DNA of 64,000 nucleotides from Saccharopolyspora spinosa NRRL 18395 (GCF_000194155.1 NZ_GL877880.1:7030-71029), one strand, 5' to 3'. Shown: positions 32,875 through 41,873, counted from the stretch's first letter. Notes: generated by a model from the letters alone, not told the origin. Program-made: numbers and translations.

Positions 32875-34104
32875 GTGACTGAACTCCGCCGGCGGCTCAC
32901 CACCGCCGACGCCGTGGTGATCGGCCTCTCCGCCATGATCGGCGCAGGCCTGTTCAGCGCCTTCGCCCCGGCCGCCGCAGCGGCCGGATCGGCCCTGATC
33001 ATCGGCCTGGGCGTCGCAGCGATCATCGCCTTCTGCAACGCAAGCAGCTCTGCGGCGCTCGCGGCGAAATACCCGGCGGCGGGCGGCACCTACGTCTACG
33101 GCCGCGAACGCCTCGGTCCGTTCTGGGGCTACCTCGCGGGCTGGGGCTTCGTGCTCGGAAAAACGGCCTCGTGCGCGGCGATGGCCCTGACCGCCGCCGA
33201 GTACCTCGCCCCCGCCGCCCCCAAGCCCGTCGCCGCGGCGTTCGCCGCGGCTCTGGGCGCGGTGAACTACGTCGGGGTCACCCGCACCGCCAAGCTCGCT
33301 CGCATCCTGCTCGCGCTGACGCTCGCGGCGCTCGCGTGCACGCTGCTCGCGGTGTGGCTCGGTGGCGCCTCGGCTGCCGCCTCAGCGTCCTCGCCGCCTG
33401 CGCCGCTGGGCGTCCTGCAGTCCGCCGGGCTGCTGTTCTTCGCGTTCGCGGGCTACGCCCGCATCGCGACGCTCGGCGAAGAGGTCCGCGACCCGCAGCG
33501 CACCATCCCCCGCGCGATCCCGATCGCGCTCGGGATCGTGGTGTGCCTCTACGTCGTGGTGGCCGTCTCGCTGCTGGTGGCGCTCGGCCCGGCGGGCCTC
33601 GCGGCGTCGTCTGCTCCGCTGGCCGATGCGGTGCGGGCCGGCGGGTTGTCTCAGCTGGCACCGGTTGCGGTGTTCGGTGCCGGCATTGCTGCGCTGGGCG
33701 CGTTGCTCGCGCTGCTCGCAGGTGTGGGCCGGACGGCGTTGGCGATGGCCCGGGAGCGCGATCTACCGGCCCCGTTGGCGGCGGTGCATCCGCGCTTCGC
33801 GACTCCGCACCGCGCGGAGCTGGTGGTCATCGTGGCGGTCGTGGTGCTGGTGCTCGTCACGGATCTGCGGGGTGCGATCGGGTTCTCGTCGTTCGGGGTG
33901 CTGGTGTACTACGCGATCGCCAACGCCTCGGCGTTCACCCTGTCCCGCGACCAGCGCTGGTTCCCGCGCGCGCTGCCGGTGCTCGGGTTCGTCGGCTGCG
34001 TGGTCCTCGCGTTCGCGCTGCCCTGGGCCTCGGTGCTCAGCGGCATCGCGTGCTTCGCCATCGGCGCCGCCGTCTGGGCCTGGCGCCACCGCTCCAGGTC
34101 TTGA
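32875..34104 (+). CDS. APC-family amino acid/polyamine permease
   Basis: The 409-residue membrane protein has about 12 helices. The first helix has VIGLSAMIGAGLFSAFAPAA, the conserved GAGLF substrate loop of APC transporters, then KYPAAGGTYVYGRERLGPF and FFAFAGYARIATLGEEVRDP. It probably imports an amino acid or related amine by proton symport. GTG 32875 follows AGGAG. It is divergent from mshD with only about 130 bp between starts; specificity is not evident. Confidence 0.88.
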   Translation: MTELRRRLTTADAVVIGLSAMIGAGLFSAFAPAAAAAGSALIIGLGVAAIIAFCNASSSAALAAKYPAAGGTYVYGRERLGPFWGYLAGWGFVLGKTASCAAMALTAAEYLAPAAPKPVAAAFAAALGAVNYVGVTRTAKLARILLALTLAALACTLLAVWLGGASAAASASSPPAPLGVLQSAGLLFFAFAGYARIATLGEEVRDPQRTIPRAIPIALGIVVCLYVVVAVSLLVALGPAGLAASSAPLADAVRAGGLSQLAPVAVFGAGIAALGALLALLAGVGRTALAMARERDLPAPLAAVHPRFATPHRAELVVIVAVVVLVLVTDLRGAIGFSSFGVLVYYAIANASAFTLSRDQRWFPRALPVLGFVGCVVLAFALPWASVLSGIACFAIGAAVWAWRHRSRS

Positions 34105-34294
34105 CGCGGCGACCAGTACCCGGGGTTTAGTACCCGGGGTTCGGCACGAATGATCCCAGATGAGTCTCGAATTCACCCGAATCGGGAATAGGACCACACG
34201 AAGATCGTTCGCTAGTTTTTCCGGGCAAGATCGGAAAAGCTCTCACCTCAGACGAAGATCAACAATTCGCCGCGGAATCTCCCGGAATGCGCAA
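34105..34294. other. Short intergenic stretch with a tandem AGTACCCGGGGTT repeat
   Basis: AGTACCCGGGGTT occurs twice in a row near 34117-34142. Nothing else is visible between the convergent transporter and glnR genes apart from the glnR terminator. Confidence 0.5.
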
Positions 34295-34327
34295 AGGCAC
34301 CCCGCCACGTGGTGGCCGGAGGTGCCT
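34295..34327 (-). terminator. Terminator of glnR
   Basis: AGGCACC and GGTGCCT enclose an inner CCGCCAC/GTGG-rich stem. It lies 11 bp past the glnR stop, with TTTGC following on the minus strand. Confidence 0.65.
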
Positions 34328-34337
34328 CGCAAGTGGA

Positions 34338-35090
34338 TCAGTACGCGTCGGCCGTCTCGTATTCGGCGGCCTCGAACTCCGCCCCCTCCAGCTCGGCCGG
34401 CTCCGCGGCCAGCCGACCGGCGTTGCGGTTCGGGCGGACGAACTTGTAGCCGACGTTGCGGACCGTGCCGATCATCGAGTCGTGCTCCGGGCCGAGCTTC
34501 GCGCGCAGCCGCCGCACGTGAACGTCGACGGTGCGGGTGCCGCCGAAGAAGTCGTAACCCCACACCTCCTGGAGCAGCTGGGCCCGGGTGAACACCCGGC
34601 CCGCGTGCTGGGCGAGGTACTTGAGCAGCTCGAACTCCTTGTAAGTGAGCTCCAGCGCCCGCCCCTTCAGCCGCGCGGTGTAGGTCGCTTCCTCGATCAC
34701 CAGGCCACCAACGCTCAGCGAACCGTCGCCGCTGGTACCGGCACTGCTGCGGCGCGAGACCAGCAGCCGCAGGCGGGCGTCGATCTCGGCCGGGCCGGTG
34801 GTCGGCAGCAGGATGTCGTCGACCCCCCACTCGGCACTGATCGTGACCAGCCCGCCCTCGTTCACCAGCGCCACCACCGGCGCGTCCCCGGCCGCCAGCA
34901 AGCGGCACAGGTCGCGCGCACCAGCCAGGTCGTTGCGGGCATCGACGACGATCACGTCGTGCGCGCCGCCGGAGAGGATCGCGCCGGGGTCGGCGGGCAG
35001 GATGCGGACCCGGTGCGGCAGCAGGGCCAGCGAGGGCAACACCGCCTCGCAGCCTTCTTCGCTGGTCAGCAGCAGCAGCTCGGAGCTCAT
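34338..35090 (-). CDS. glnR: GlnR-type nitrogen regulator (orphan OmpR-family response regulator)
   Basis: The 250-residue protein MSSELLLLTSEEGCEAVLP has a receiver-like domain (VIVVDARNDLAGARDLCRLL, WGVDDILLPTTGPAEIDARL) that lacks the usual acidic cluster, as in GlnR. A C-terminal winged helix (ALELTYKEFELLKYLAQHAG, QEVWGYDFFGGTRTVDVHVR) is nearly identical in style to actinomycete GlnR. GlnR activates nitrogen assimilation genes such as glnA and amtB. The C-terminal Glu/Ala-rich tail is longer than usual. No histidine kinase is adjacent. Confidence 0.9.
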   Translation of the reverse strand: MSSELLLLTSEEGCEAVLPSLALLPHRVRILPADPGAILSGGAHDVIVVDARNDLAGARDLCRLLAAGDAPVVALVNEGGLVTISAEWGVDDILLPTTGPAEIDARLRLLVSRRSSAGTSGDGSLSVGGLVIEEATYTARLKGRALELTYKEFELLKYLAQHAGRVFTRAQLLQEVWGYDFFGGTRTVDVHVRRLRAKLGPEHDSMIGTVRNVGYKFVRPNRNAGRLAAEPAELEGAEFEAAEYETADAY

Positions 35091-35277
35091 CTGAAGGGCC
35101 TCCGTCCCAAGGCGAGAAACACCGACGACCGGTGGGAGAGTGGCATCCGCGCGGATGCGGATGACTCGGCGTCGTTGCCTGTGGATGGCAAGGAGAATAA
35201 CCGAAATGCGGCGGAAAAACCCAGTTCTAACCGGCGGCATCACATTTGTGAACGGCAGGCGACCATTTGTTACGGGC

Positions 35278-36036
35278 ATGTGTCACGTGCGCCGGGTCAC
35301 TCTTGCCGCCGCCGACGGCACGCCGTTGCGCGGGCTGCTCTACCCCGGCCCCGGGCTCCCAGCGGACCTCGGTTTCGTTGTGGGCCACGGCTTCACCAGC
35401 CACGTTCGCAAACCCTACGTGCGGCGGGTGCTGGAGCGGCTGGCCGCTCACGCCCCGGTGCTCGCGGTCGACTTCCGCGGCCACGGCCGTTCCGGTGGCC
35501 GCACCACCGTCGGCCCGGCGGAGGCGCTGGACATCGCCGCAGCCGTCGCGCGCCTCCGCGAGCTCGGCTGCCACAAGGTCGTCACCGTCGGGTTCTCGCT
35601 GGGCGGCTCGGTGGCGCTCCGCCACGCAGCGCTGTCCGCACCGCCGGACGCGGTGATCTCGGTAAGCAGCCCGGCGCGTTGGTGGGTCCGCGACACGCCC
35701 GCGATGCGCAGGGTGCACTGGCTGCTCGAGCAGCCGCACGGCCGGTGGAGCGCCCGGCTGCTCGGCGTCCGCCTCGCCCCGCCGTGGCCGGACGTGCCGG
35801 TCTCGCCGATCGAGCTGGTTCCGCGCATCCAGGTTCCGCTGCTGATCGTGCACGGTGACGAGGACCACTACTTCCCGGTGGCCGACGCCGTCGCGCTCAG
35901 CGAGGCAGGCGGGGGCGAGTTGTGGCTGGAACCGGGCATGCGACACGCCGAGAGCGCGACCAGCCCCGAACTGGTTGACCGCATCGCCGGGTGGGCGGCC
36001 GATACAGTGGGACCACCCGATCGTGGTGGTCGCTAG
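35278..36036 (+). CDS. Alpha/beta hydrolase
   Basis: The 252-residue protein carries the fold's landmarks: oxyanion region GHGFTSH, DFRGHGRSGG, nucleophile elbow VGFSLGGS (Ser), the acid in VHGDEDHYFP and the catalytic His in GMRHAES. It resembles small serine esterases/peptidase-like hydrolases of unknown substrate. ATG 35278 is assumed; no strong ribosome binding site is seen and starts a few codons later are possible. It precedes the DUF2993 gene in the same direction. Confidence 0.85.
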   Translation: MCHVRRVTLAAADGTPLRGLLYPGPGLPADLGFVVGHGFTSHVRKPYVRRVLERLAAHAPVLAVDFRGHGRSGGRTTVGPAEALDIAAAVARLRELGCHKVVTVGFSLGGSVALRHAALSAPPDAVISVSSPARWWVRDTPAMRRVHWLLEQPHGRWSARLLGVRLAPPWPDVPVSPIELVPRIQVPLLIVHGDEDHYFPVADAVALSEAGGGELWLEPGMRHAESATSPELVDRIAGWAADTVGPPDRGGR

Positions 36037-36093
36037 CGTTCTGCGGACAACCGCCGGCCATCCTGCCCTGCCCCGACCAGAACGGACCGCTCG

Positions 36094-36897
36094 GTGAAAA
36101 AGCTCGCCATCGCCCTCGTGATCATCGTCGGCCTCCTGGTGGGTGCCGACTTCGGCGCCGCAGCGATCGCCGAGTACCAGGTGTCGAAGAAGGTCGCCGA
36201 GCAGCTCAAGCTGCGCGAGAACCCCGACGTGCGGATCAACGGCTTTCCGTTCCTCACCCAGGCCATCGCCGGGAACTACCGCGATGTGCAGCTGGCGGCC
36301 AACGCCGTGCAGGTCGGGAAGCTCAACGAGGTCGGCGTCGAAGCGGACCTGCACGGCGCCCGGGTGTCCACCGCCGACGTGCTGTCCGGGACCGCCGACC
36401 ACTTCACCGTCGACCAGCTGGTCGCCCGGGTGAAGCTGAAGGCCTCCGACATCGCCCGGCTGATCGGCATCCAGGACCTGACGATCGAGCCGGCGCAGAA
36501 GGACGCGCTGGCCGACGACGACGGCAACGTCAGCAGCGCGGACGAGCAGCTCACCGCGGGCACCGACGACACGAAGGCCGTGGTCCAGCTGGACGGCACC
36601 GTGAACATCGCCGGCTCCGACAACAAGGTGCGGGTGATCGCGGTGTTGTCGCTGGTCAACGGCAAGATGCAGATCGAGCCGCGCAAGCTGGACCTGAACA
36701 ACAGCGCGCTGGGCCGGATCGAGCTGCCGAAGCTGTTCGAGCAGTCGGTGCTCAAGCAGTTCAGCACCACCCTCGACCCCGGCGTGCTGCCGTTCGAGAT
36801 CAACCCGACCGCGGTGCGCGTCGAGCGGGGCGCGCTGGTCCTCGAGGGCACCGCTGAAAACGTGACCATCAGCGCCAGCGGGGTGAGCACGGGGTGA
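36094..36897 (+). CDS. DUF2993 (LmeA-like) secreted or anchored protein
   Basis: The 267-residue protein has an N-terminal hydrophobic anchor (KKLAIALVIIVGLLVGADF). The DUF2993 fold begins with YQVSKKVAEQL and the conserved INGFPFLTQAIAGNY signature, typical of LmeA-like lipid-binding periplasmic proteins of actinobacteria, some of which assist mannan or envelope lipid maturation. GTG 36094 is the start. The next gene, a thioredoxin-like protein, starts 7 bp past its stop, so they likely form an operon. Confidence 0.85.
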   Translation: MKKLAIALVIIVGLLVGADFGAAAIAEYQVSKKVAEQLKLRENPDVRINGFPFLTQAIAGNYRDVQLAANAVQVGKLNEVGVEADLHGARVSTADVLSGTADHFTVDQLVARVKLKASDIARLIGIQDLTIEPAQKDALADDDGNVSSADEQLTAGTDDTKAVVQLDGTVNIAGSDNKVRVIAVLSLVNGKMQIEPRKLDLNNSALGRIELPKLFEQSVLKQFSTTLDPGVLPFEINPTAVRVERGALVLEGTAENVTISASGVSTG

Positions 36898-36904
36898 ATA
36901 CGGG

Positions 36905-37345
36905 GTGAATACGGGCACCTGGGCACTGCTGATCGCCGTCGTCGTCGCGTTGGTCTTCGGCGTGGTGTGGCAGGCCCGGGACGGCAAGGTCCACGCGAAG
37001 ACCGGGAAGGGGAACGTGTTGGACAAGCTTCCCGAGGGCCTGCGGCAGCGGCTCGCCGACGCCCCGGGCGACGACGCAAAGGTGACGCTGCTGCAGCTGT
37101 CGACGACCTTCTGCGCGCCGTGCCGGCACACCCGCATCCTGTTGGCCGACTTCGTCCAGCGCACGGACGGCGTACGCCACGTGGATGTCGACCTCACAGA
37201 TCACCCGGAGTGGTCGACACCGCTGCGGGTGCACCGCACCCCGACGACGCTCGTGCTGGACGGCGCGGGCCACGAGCTGTTCCGCATCGGCGGCGTCCCG
37301 CGCCGCGACGAACTCGCCACCGCCCTCCTACCGCACCTGGCATGA
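36905..37345 (+). CDS. Membrane-anchored thioredoxin-like protein
   Basis: The 146-residue protein has an N-terminal TM helix (WALLIAVVVALVFGVVW) and a thioredoxin fold with the redox motif TTFCAPCRHT and the cis-Pro segment RTPTTLVLD. The domain should face the cytoplasm or exterior depending on topology; extracellular thiol exchange is plausible. It follows the DUF2993 gene closely. In related genomes such genes precede DUF4395 and sulfurtransferase genes, as here. Confidence 0.87.
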   Translation: MNTGTWALLIAVVVALVFGVVWQARDGKVHAKTGKGNVLDKLPEGLRQRLADAPGDDAKVTLLQLSTTFCAPCRHTRILLADFVQRTDGVRHVDVDLTDHPEWSTPLRVHRTPTTLVLDGAGHELFRIGGVPRRDELATALLPHLA

Positions 37346-37354
37346 GGGTTCGGG

Positions 37355-37477
37355 GCGAACGGACCGTTCACGCCAATAGAAGAAGCAAACAGGCCGTTCA
37401 CACCACACACCCCCACCCCACCGACATGAAGCGAACGGACCGTTCGCGCCAATAGGGGAGGTGAACAGGCCGTTCGC
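37355..37477. repeat. Two 47-bp intergenic elements built on GAACGGACCGTTC
   Basis: Copies at 37355-37401 and 37431-37477 both start GCGAACGGACCGTTC, include CGCCAATAG and end in AACAGGCCGTTC(A/G)C. They differ at about nine positions. A third copy at 38939-38985 comes from the tandem duplication. The palindromic starts can form hairpins and may terminate the upstream operon. Confidence 0.7.
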
Positions 37478-37736
37478 TCCGCCTGCACCCCGACCGGCGT
37501 CTCACCTAGTGAACGACCTTCCCGCCGATCGGTCTAGCCGGTAACCTCCGACCCGTGCATGTACTGCTGACCCGGAGGCGCGCGGTGGATCTTTGCCGCG
37601 TGGGTAGCAGCCTGTGTTGCGGGCACTGACCAGGCGGTAGTACGTCTTGCACCTTGCGCGGCTCATGCCCCGGTCTGGGTGCGTCCGAACCCGCCTGACG
37701 GACTCGGCAGTCGAAGTCCACTTGTCAGGAGGCCCC

Positions 37737-38186
37737 ATGTCTGCCGCAACGCTCGACCCGCGCGGCGTCCGCTTCACCGCCGCTATGACCAGCGCGATCC
37801 TCGCGCTCGGGCTGGTCACCGCCAGCTGGCGGGTGCTCGCCGCGCAGATGGTGTTGTTCGGGATGTGCGCATTCATCGGAATGCGGCTCAACCCGTGGGG
37901 TTTCGTGTACCGGCAGGCAGTGCAACCGCGCCTCGCGCCGATCGACCCGGCCGAGCGGGAAGATCCGGCGCCGGTCCGGTTCTCGCAGGGCGTCGGCTTC
38001 GCCTTCGCCCTGCTGGCCACCATCGGCTACGCCGCCGAGTGGACCGCCCTGGGCATCGTCGCGAACGGTTTCGCCCTGGTGGCGGCGCTGCTCAACGCGG
38101 TGTTCGGATACTGCCTCGGCTGCCAGATGTACCTGTTGCTCCGGCGCGCCGCCCCTGTCGGAGCGTCCACATCAGACACCCGCTGA
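37737..38186 (+). CDS. DUF4395 membrane protein, copy 1
   Basis: The 149-residue protein has about four hydrophobic helices (residues 15-32, 33-50, 85-105, 108-130). A conserved RGVRFTAAMTS start and GYCLGCQMYLLL near the C-terminus carry a CxxC pair. DUF4395 proteins sit beside thioredoxins and rhodaneses and probably move reduced sulfur or electrons across the membrane. ATG 37737 follows AGGAGG. It is identical to the copy at 39245. Confidence 0.85.
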   Translation: MSAATLDPRGVRFTAAMTSAILALGLVTASWRVLAAQMVLFGMCAFIGMRLNPWGFVYRQAVQPRLAPIDPAEREDPAPVRFSQGVGFAFALLATIGYAAEWTALGIVANGFALVAALLNAVFGYCLGCQMYLLLRRAAPVGASTSDTR

Positions 38187-38216
38187 ACCACCGAAGATCA
38201 ACAAAGGAGTCGCTCG

Positions 38217-38963
38217 ATGAGCCGCGCAGAGGTCCTGGTTTCCACCGAGTGGGCCGAACAGAACCTGAACACCGCGGGCGTGGTGTTCGCCGAGGTGGAC
38301 GAGGACACCACCGCCTACGACGGCGGGCACATCCCGGGCGCCATCAAGCTGGACTGGAAGAACGAGCTCCAGGACCACGTCCGCCGCGACTTCGTCAACC
38401 GCGAGGGCTTCGAGAAGCTGCTGTCCGCCAAGGGGATCAGCAACGACGACACGGTGATCCTGTACGGCGGCAACAACAACTGGTTCGCCGCGTACGCCTA
38501 CTGGTACTTCAAGCTGTACGGGCACGGCGACGTCAAGCTGCTCGACGGCGGCCGCAAGAAGTGGGAGCTCGACGGCCGCGAGCTCACCAAGGACGAGCCG
38601 AACAAGACCGCCACCACCTACCAGGCTTCGGAGCCGGACACCTCGATCCGGGCGTTCCGGGACGAGGTCCTGGACGCGATCGGCAACAAGAACCTGGTCG
38701 ACGTCCGCTCGCCCGACGAGTTCGCGGGCAAGCTGCTGGCCCCGGCGCACCTGCCGCAGGAGTCGGCGCAGCGCGCCGGCCACATCCCGTCGGCGATCAA
38801 CGTGCCGTGGAGCAAGGCCGCGAACGAGGACGGCACCTTCAAGTCCGACGACGAACTCGCGGAGATTTACGGGGCAGCCGGGCTCGACACGGCGAAGGAC
38901 ACCATCGCCTACTGCCGCATCGGCGAGCGTGACATGAAGCGAACGGACCGTTCGCGCCAATAG
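38217..38963 (+). pseudogene. Sulfurtransferase (rhodanese), copy 1, 3' truncated by the duplication
   Basis: It is identical to the gene at 39725 up to the active-site loop YCRIGER, then runs into duplicated intergenic DNA and adds DMKRTDRSRQ before a stop. The last 45 residues of the intact enzyme (SSHTWFVLRELLGNTN...) are missing. The catalytic Cys is present but the loop is cut after the Arg, so the protein is almost certainly inactive or unstable. Confidence 0.9.
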
Positions 38964-39244
38964 GGGAGGTGAACAGGCCGTTCGCTCCGCCTGCACCCCG
39001 ACCGGCGTCTCACCTAGTGAACGACCTTCCCGCCGATCGGTCTAGCCGGTAACCTCCGACCCGTGCATGTACTGCTGACCCGGAGGCGCGCGGTGGATCT
39101 TTGCCGCGTGGGTAGCAGCCTGTGTTGCGGGCACTGACCAGGCGGTAGTACGTCTTGCACCTTGCGCGGCTCATGCCCCGGTCTGGGTGCGTCCGAACCC
39201 GCCTGACGGACTCGGCAGTCGAAGTCCACTTGTCAGGAGGCCCC

Positions 39245-39694
39245 ATGTCTGCCGCAACGCTCGACCCGCGCGGCGTCCGCTTCACCGCCGCTATGACCAG
39301 CGCGATCCTCGCGCTCGGGCTGGTCACCGCCAGCTGGCGGGTGCTCGCCGCGCAGATGGTGTTGTTCGGGATGTGCGCATTCATCGGAATGCGGCTCAAC
39401 CCGTGGGGTTTCGTGTACCGGCAGGCAGTGCAACCGCGCCTCGCGCCGATCGACCCGGCCGAGCGGGAAGATCCGGCGCCGGTCCGGTTCTCGCAGGGCG
39501 TCGGCTTCGCCTTCGCCCTGCTGGCCACCATCGGCTACGCCGCCGAGTGGACCGCCCTGGGCATCGTCGCGAACGGTTTCGCCCTGGTGGCGGCGCTGCT
39601 CAACGCGGTGTTCGGATACTGCCTCGGCTGCCAGATGTACCTGTTGCTCCGGCGCGCCGCCCCTGTCGGAGCGTCCACATCAGACACCCGCTGA
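39245..39694 (+). CDS. DUF4395 membrane protein, copy 2
   Basis: It is an exact copy of the gene at 37737, with the same AGGAGG site, four helices and the GYCLGCQ motif. This copy sits in the original context, directly before the intact sulfurtransferase gene at 39725 and sseC. It is probably the functional partner in the sulfur operon. Confidence 0.87.
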   Translation: MSAATLDPRGVRFTAAMTSAILALGLVTASWRVLAAQMVLFGMCAFIGMRLNPWGFVYRQAVQPRLAPIDPAEREDPAPVRFSQGVGFAFALLATIGYAAEWTALGIVANGFALVAALLNAVFGYCLGCQMYLLLRRAAPVGASTSDTR

Positions 39695-39724
39695 ACCACC
39701 GAAGATCAACAAAGGAGTCGCTCG

Positions 39725-40573
39725 ATGAGCCGCGCAGAGGTCCTGGTTTCCACCGAGTGGGCCGAACAGAACCTGAACACCGCGGGCGTGGTGTTCGCCG
39801 AGGTGGACGAGGACACCACCGCCTACGACGGCGGGCACATCCCGGGCGCCATCAAGCTGGACTGGAAGAACGAGCTCCAGGACCACGTCCGCCGCGACTT
39901 CGTCAACCGCGAGGGCTTCGAGAAGCTGCTGTCCGCCAAGGGGATCAGCAACGACGACACGGTGATCCTGTACGGCGGCAACAACAACTGGTTCGCCGCG
40001 TACGCCTACTGGTACTTCAAGCTGTACGGGCACGGCGACGTCAAGCTGCTCGACGGCGGCCGCAAGAAGTGGGAGCTCGACGGCCGCGAGCTCACCAAGG
40101 ACGAGCCGAACAAGACCGCCACCACCTACCAGGCTTCGGAGCCGGACACCTCGATCCGGGCGTTCCGGGACGAGGTCCTGGACGCGATCGGCAACAAGAA
40201 CCTGGTCGACGTCCGCTCGCCCGACGAGTTCGCGGGCAAGCTGCTGGCCCCGGCGCACCTGCCGCAGGAGTCGGCGCAGCGCGCCGGCCACATCCCGTCG
40301 GCGATCAACGTGCCGTGGAGCAAGGCCGCGAACGAGGACGGCACCTTCAAGTCCGACGACGAACTCGCGGAGATTTACGGGGCAGCCGGGCTCGACACGG
40401 CGAAGGACACCATCGCCTACTGCCGCATCGGCGAGCGTTCCTCGCACACCTGGTTCGTGCTTCGCGAACTGCTGGGCAACACCAACGTCAAGAACTACGA
40501 CGGATCGTGGACCGAGTACGGCTCGCTGGTCGGCGTCCCGATCGAGAACCCGGCCGAAGAGGCCAAGAACTGA
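39725..40573 (+). CDS. sseA: Thiosulfate sulfurtransferase (rhodanese, CysA2/SseA type)
   Basis: The 282-residue enzyme has two rhodanese domains. The inactive N-terminal one has GGHIPGAIKLDWKNEL and VILYGGNNNWFAAYAYWYFK; the catalytic one has NLVDVRSPDEF and the active loop YCRIGERSSHTWF with the persulfide-carrying Cys. It closely matches mycobacterial CysA2/CysA3. It transfers sulfane sulfur from thiosulfate to acceptors. ATG 39725 follows AAAGGAG. DUF1416/sseC follows, as in mycobacteria. Confidence 0.93.
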   Translation: MSRAEVLVSTEWAEQNLNTAGVVFAEVDEDTTAYDGGHIPGAIKLDWKNELQDHVRRDFVNREGFEKLLSAKGISNDDTVILYGGNNNWFAAYAYWYFKLYGHGDVKLLDGGRKKWELDGRELTKDEPNKTATTYQASEPDTSIRAFRDEVLDAIGNKNLVDVRSPDEFAGKLLAPAHLPQESAQRAGHIPSAINVPWSKAANEDGTFKSDDELAEIYGAAGLDTAKDTIAYCRIGERSSHTWFVLRELLGNTNVKNYDGSWTEYGSLVGVPIENPAEEAKN

Positions 40574-40625
40574 CGAATCTGCAGCTGGCAAGGACCGAAG
40601 AACGAGAGATCGAGGAGCGTTGAGC

Positions 40626-40925
40626 ATGAGCGGATGCGGAGCGCCGCAGCAGTCGGGCACGGCGGTCGCCGAGGAAACCGACCAGGTCGTCGTGACGGGC
40701 AAGGTACGTGCCGGAGACCAGCCGGTCGGCGGGGCGTTCGTCCGCCTGCTGGACTCCTCCGGCGAGTTCACCGCGGAGGTCGTGTCCTCCCCGGAGGGTG
40801 ACTTCACCTTCTACGCGGCCCCCGGCGCCTGGACGGTCCGAGCCCTCCACCGCGACGGCAAGGGCCAGGCAGACGTCACCACTTCCGGCCCGGGCGTCCA
40901 CGCGGTGGACATCGCGGTCGCCTGA
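40626..40925 (+). CDS. sseC: DUF1416 protein SseC
   Basis: The 99-residue protein starts MSGCGAPQQSG and carries VGGAFVRLLDSSGEFTAEVV and FTFYAAPGAWTVRALH, the conserved core of DUF1416. It has a beta-sandwich-like (transthyretin/CNA-B) pattern. In mycobacteria sseC lies beside cysA2 and is assigned to sulfur metabolism, possibly with thiosulfate or molybdopterin sulfur transfer. ATG 40626 follows GAGGAG. The N-terminal Cys may matter for sulfur handling. Confidence 0.88.
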   Translation: MSGCGAPQQSGTAVAEETDQVVVTGKVRAGDQPVGGAFVRLLDSSGEFTAEVVSSPEGDFTFYAAPGAWTVRALHRDGKGQADVTTSGPGVHAVDIAVA

Positions 40926-40946
40926 TCAAACCGGATTTTTCGAGCT

Positions 40947-40989
40947 GAAGGGCACCTCTGGGCGACTTGCTCGCTCAGCGGTGCCCTTC
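40947..40989. terminator. Terminator of the sulfur operon
   Basis: GAAGGGCACC and GGTGCCCTTC form a 10-bp perfect outer stem; the inner part pairs imperfectly. It separates sseC from the convergent methyltransferase gene. Confidence 0.75.
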
Positions 40990-41018
40990 GCGCTTCCGCG
41001 TGATCGGGACCGCTTCGG

Positions 41019-41765
41019 TCAGTTGGTGGTCTTGGCGCGGAGGAGGGCGAAGGCCCGCTCGTCGCGGTCCTGGGAGCGCGGGTCGGAATCCTCCCGGCAG
41101 CCGACCGTCGTGAAGTCCACGACCTCCCAGCCGGTGCGGTCGAACAGCCGCCGCAGGCCCGTCTCGCTGAAGATCCAGAAGTTCGTCGCGTCGTTGTTGG
41201 CCTCCGCCGGGTCCAGCAGGTACGCCACCGGCTGCTGCTGGATCCGGGTGCCGTCCGGCGCTACCTGCGCGATCCGGGTCGACACGAAGCACAGGTCGGC
41301 ATGCTTGGCCAGCTGCTCCAGCACGAAGAACGGGTTCTTCAGGTGGTAGAGCAGCCCGAGGAAGAACACCGCGCCGTAGCGCTCGGCGGGCATCCGGAAC
41401 TGCGAGTCCAGGTCGATCTCGTGCACCTGCACGCCGGAGTCCAGTTCCTCGACGAGCCGCCGCGCGCCGCGCAGCCCGTTGAAGTTCGTCGGACCGTTGT
41501 CGATCACGTCCACCTGGCAGCCCAGCTCGGCCTCCAGGAAGAACCCGAAGTCGCCGTCGGCCGCGCCGATGTCCGCGACGCGGGTGCCGGCGATCCGGTC
41601 GAACACCGACCGCTGCTCGCTGGTCAGCAGCGCGTCCAGGTGGAAGATGTTCGCCATCGTGTCGTACGGGTACCAACCGAAGCCGGCCGGCGCGATCTTG
41701 TCCTTGCGCGCCAGCAGGTCCTCGCGGAAGGTCAGCGCGCGCTCGCGCAACGTCTCGAAGTCCAT
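41019..41765 (-). CDS. Class I SAM-dependent methyltransferase
   Basis: The 248-residue protein has the SAM-binding glycine motif ADIGAADGDFGFF, an acidic residue after beta-2 (VDVIDN), and FFLGLLYHLKNPFFVLEQL as motif post-I. The N-terminal helical part (GFGWYPYDTMANIFHLD) resembles DUF1698/CmoB-like methyltransferases. Its substrate is unknown. ATG 41765 is the only sensible start; longer frames run into the nitrobindin gene antisense. It is convergent with sseC. Confidence 0.85.
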   Translation of the reverse strand: MDFETLRERALTFREDLLARKDKIAPAGFGWYPYDTMANIFHLDALLTSEQRSVFDRIAGTRVADIGAADGDFGFFLEAELGCQVDVIDNGPTNFNGLRGARRLVEELDSGVQVHEIDLDSQFRMPAERYGAVFFLGLLYHLKNPFFVLEQLAKHADLCFVSTRIAQVAPDGTRIQQQPVAYLLDPAEANNDATNFWIFSETGLRRLFDRTGWEVVDFTTVGCREDSDPRSQDRDERAFALLRAKTTN

Positions 41766-41873
41766 GTGATCCCCGTCCCTGCTGTCGGTTCGGCGCAGTT
41801 CGGCGCGGTACCCGCCGCAGATCATGCCCGACGCCACACTCCGCGCGGGCGTCGCGGTGGTTATCCTTTGCGC

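Larger units (their letters stand above)
37423..40438. repeat. Perfect 1508-bp direct tandem duplication
   Basis: 37423-38930 is repeated base for base, as far as checked, in 38931-40438. Each unit carries an intergenic element, DUF4395 and all but the last 135 bp of the rhodanese gene. The junction joins GGCGAGCGT inside the rhodanese gene to GACATGAAGCG of the intergenic region, with no visible microhomology. Confidence 0.95.
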
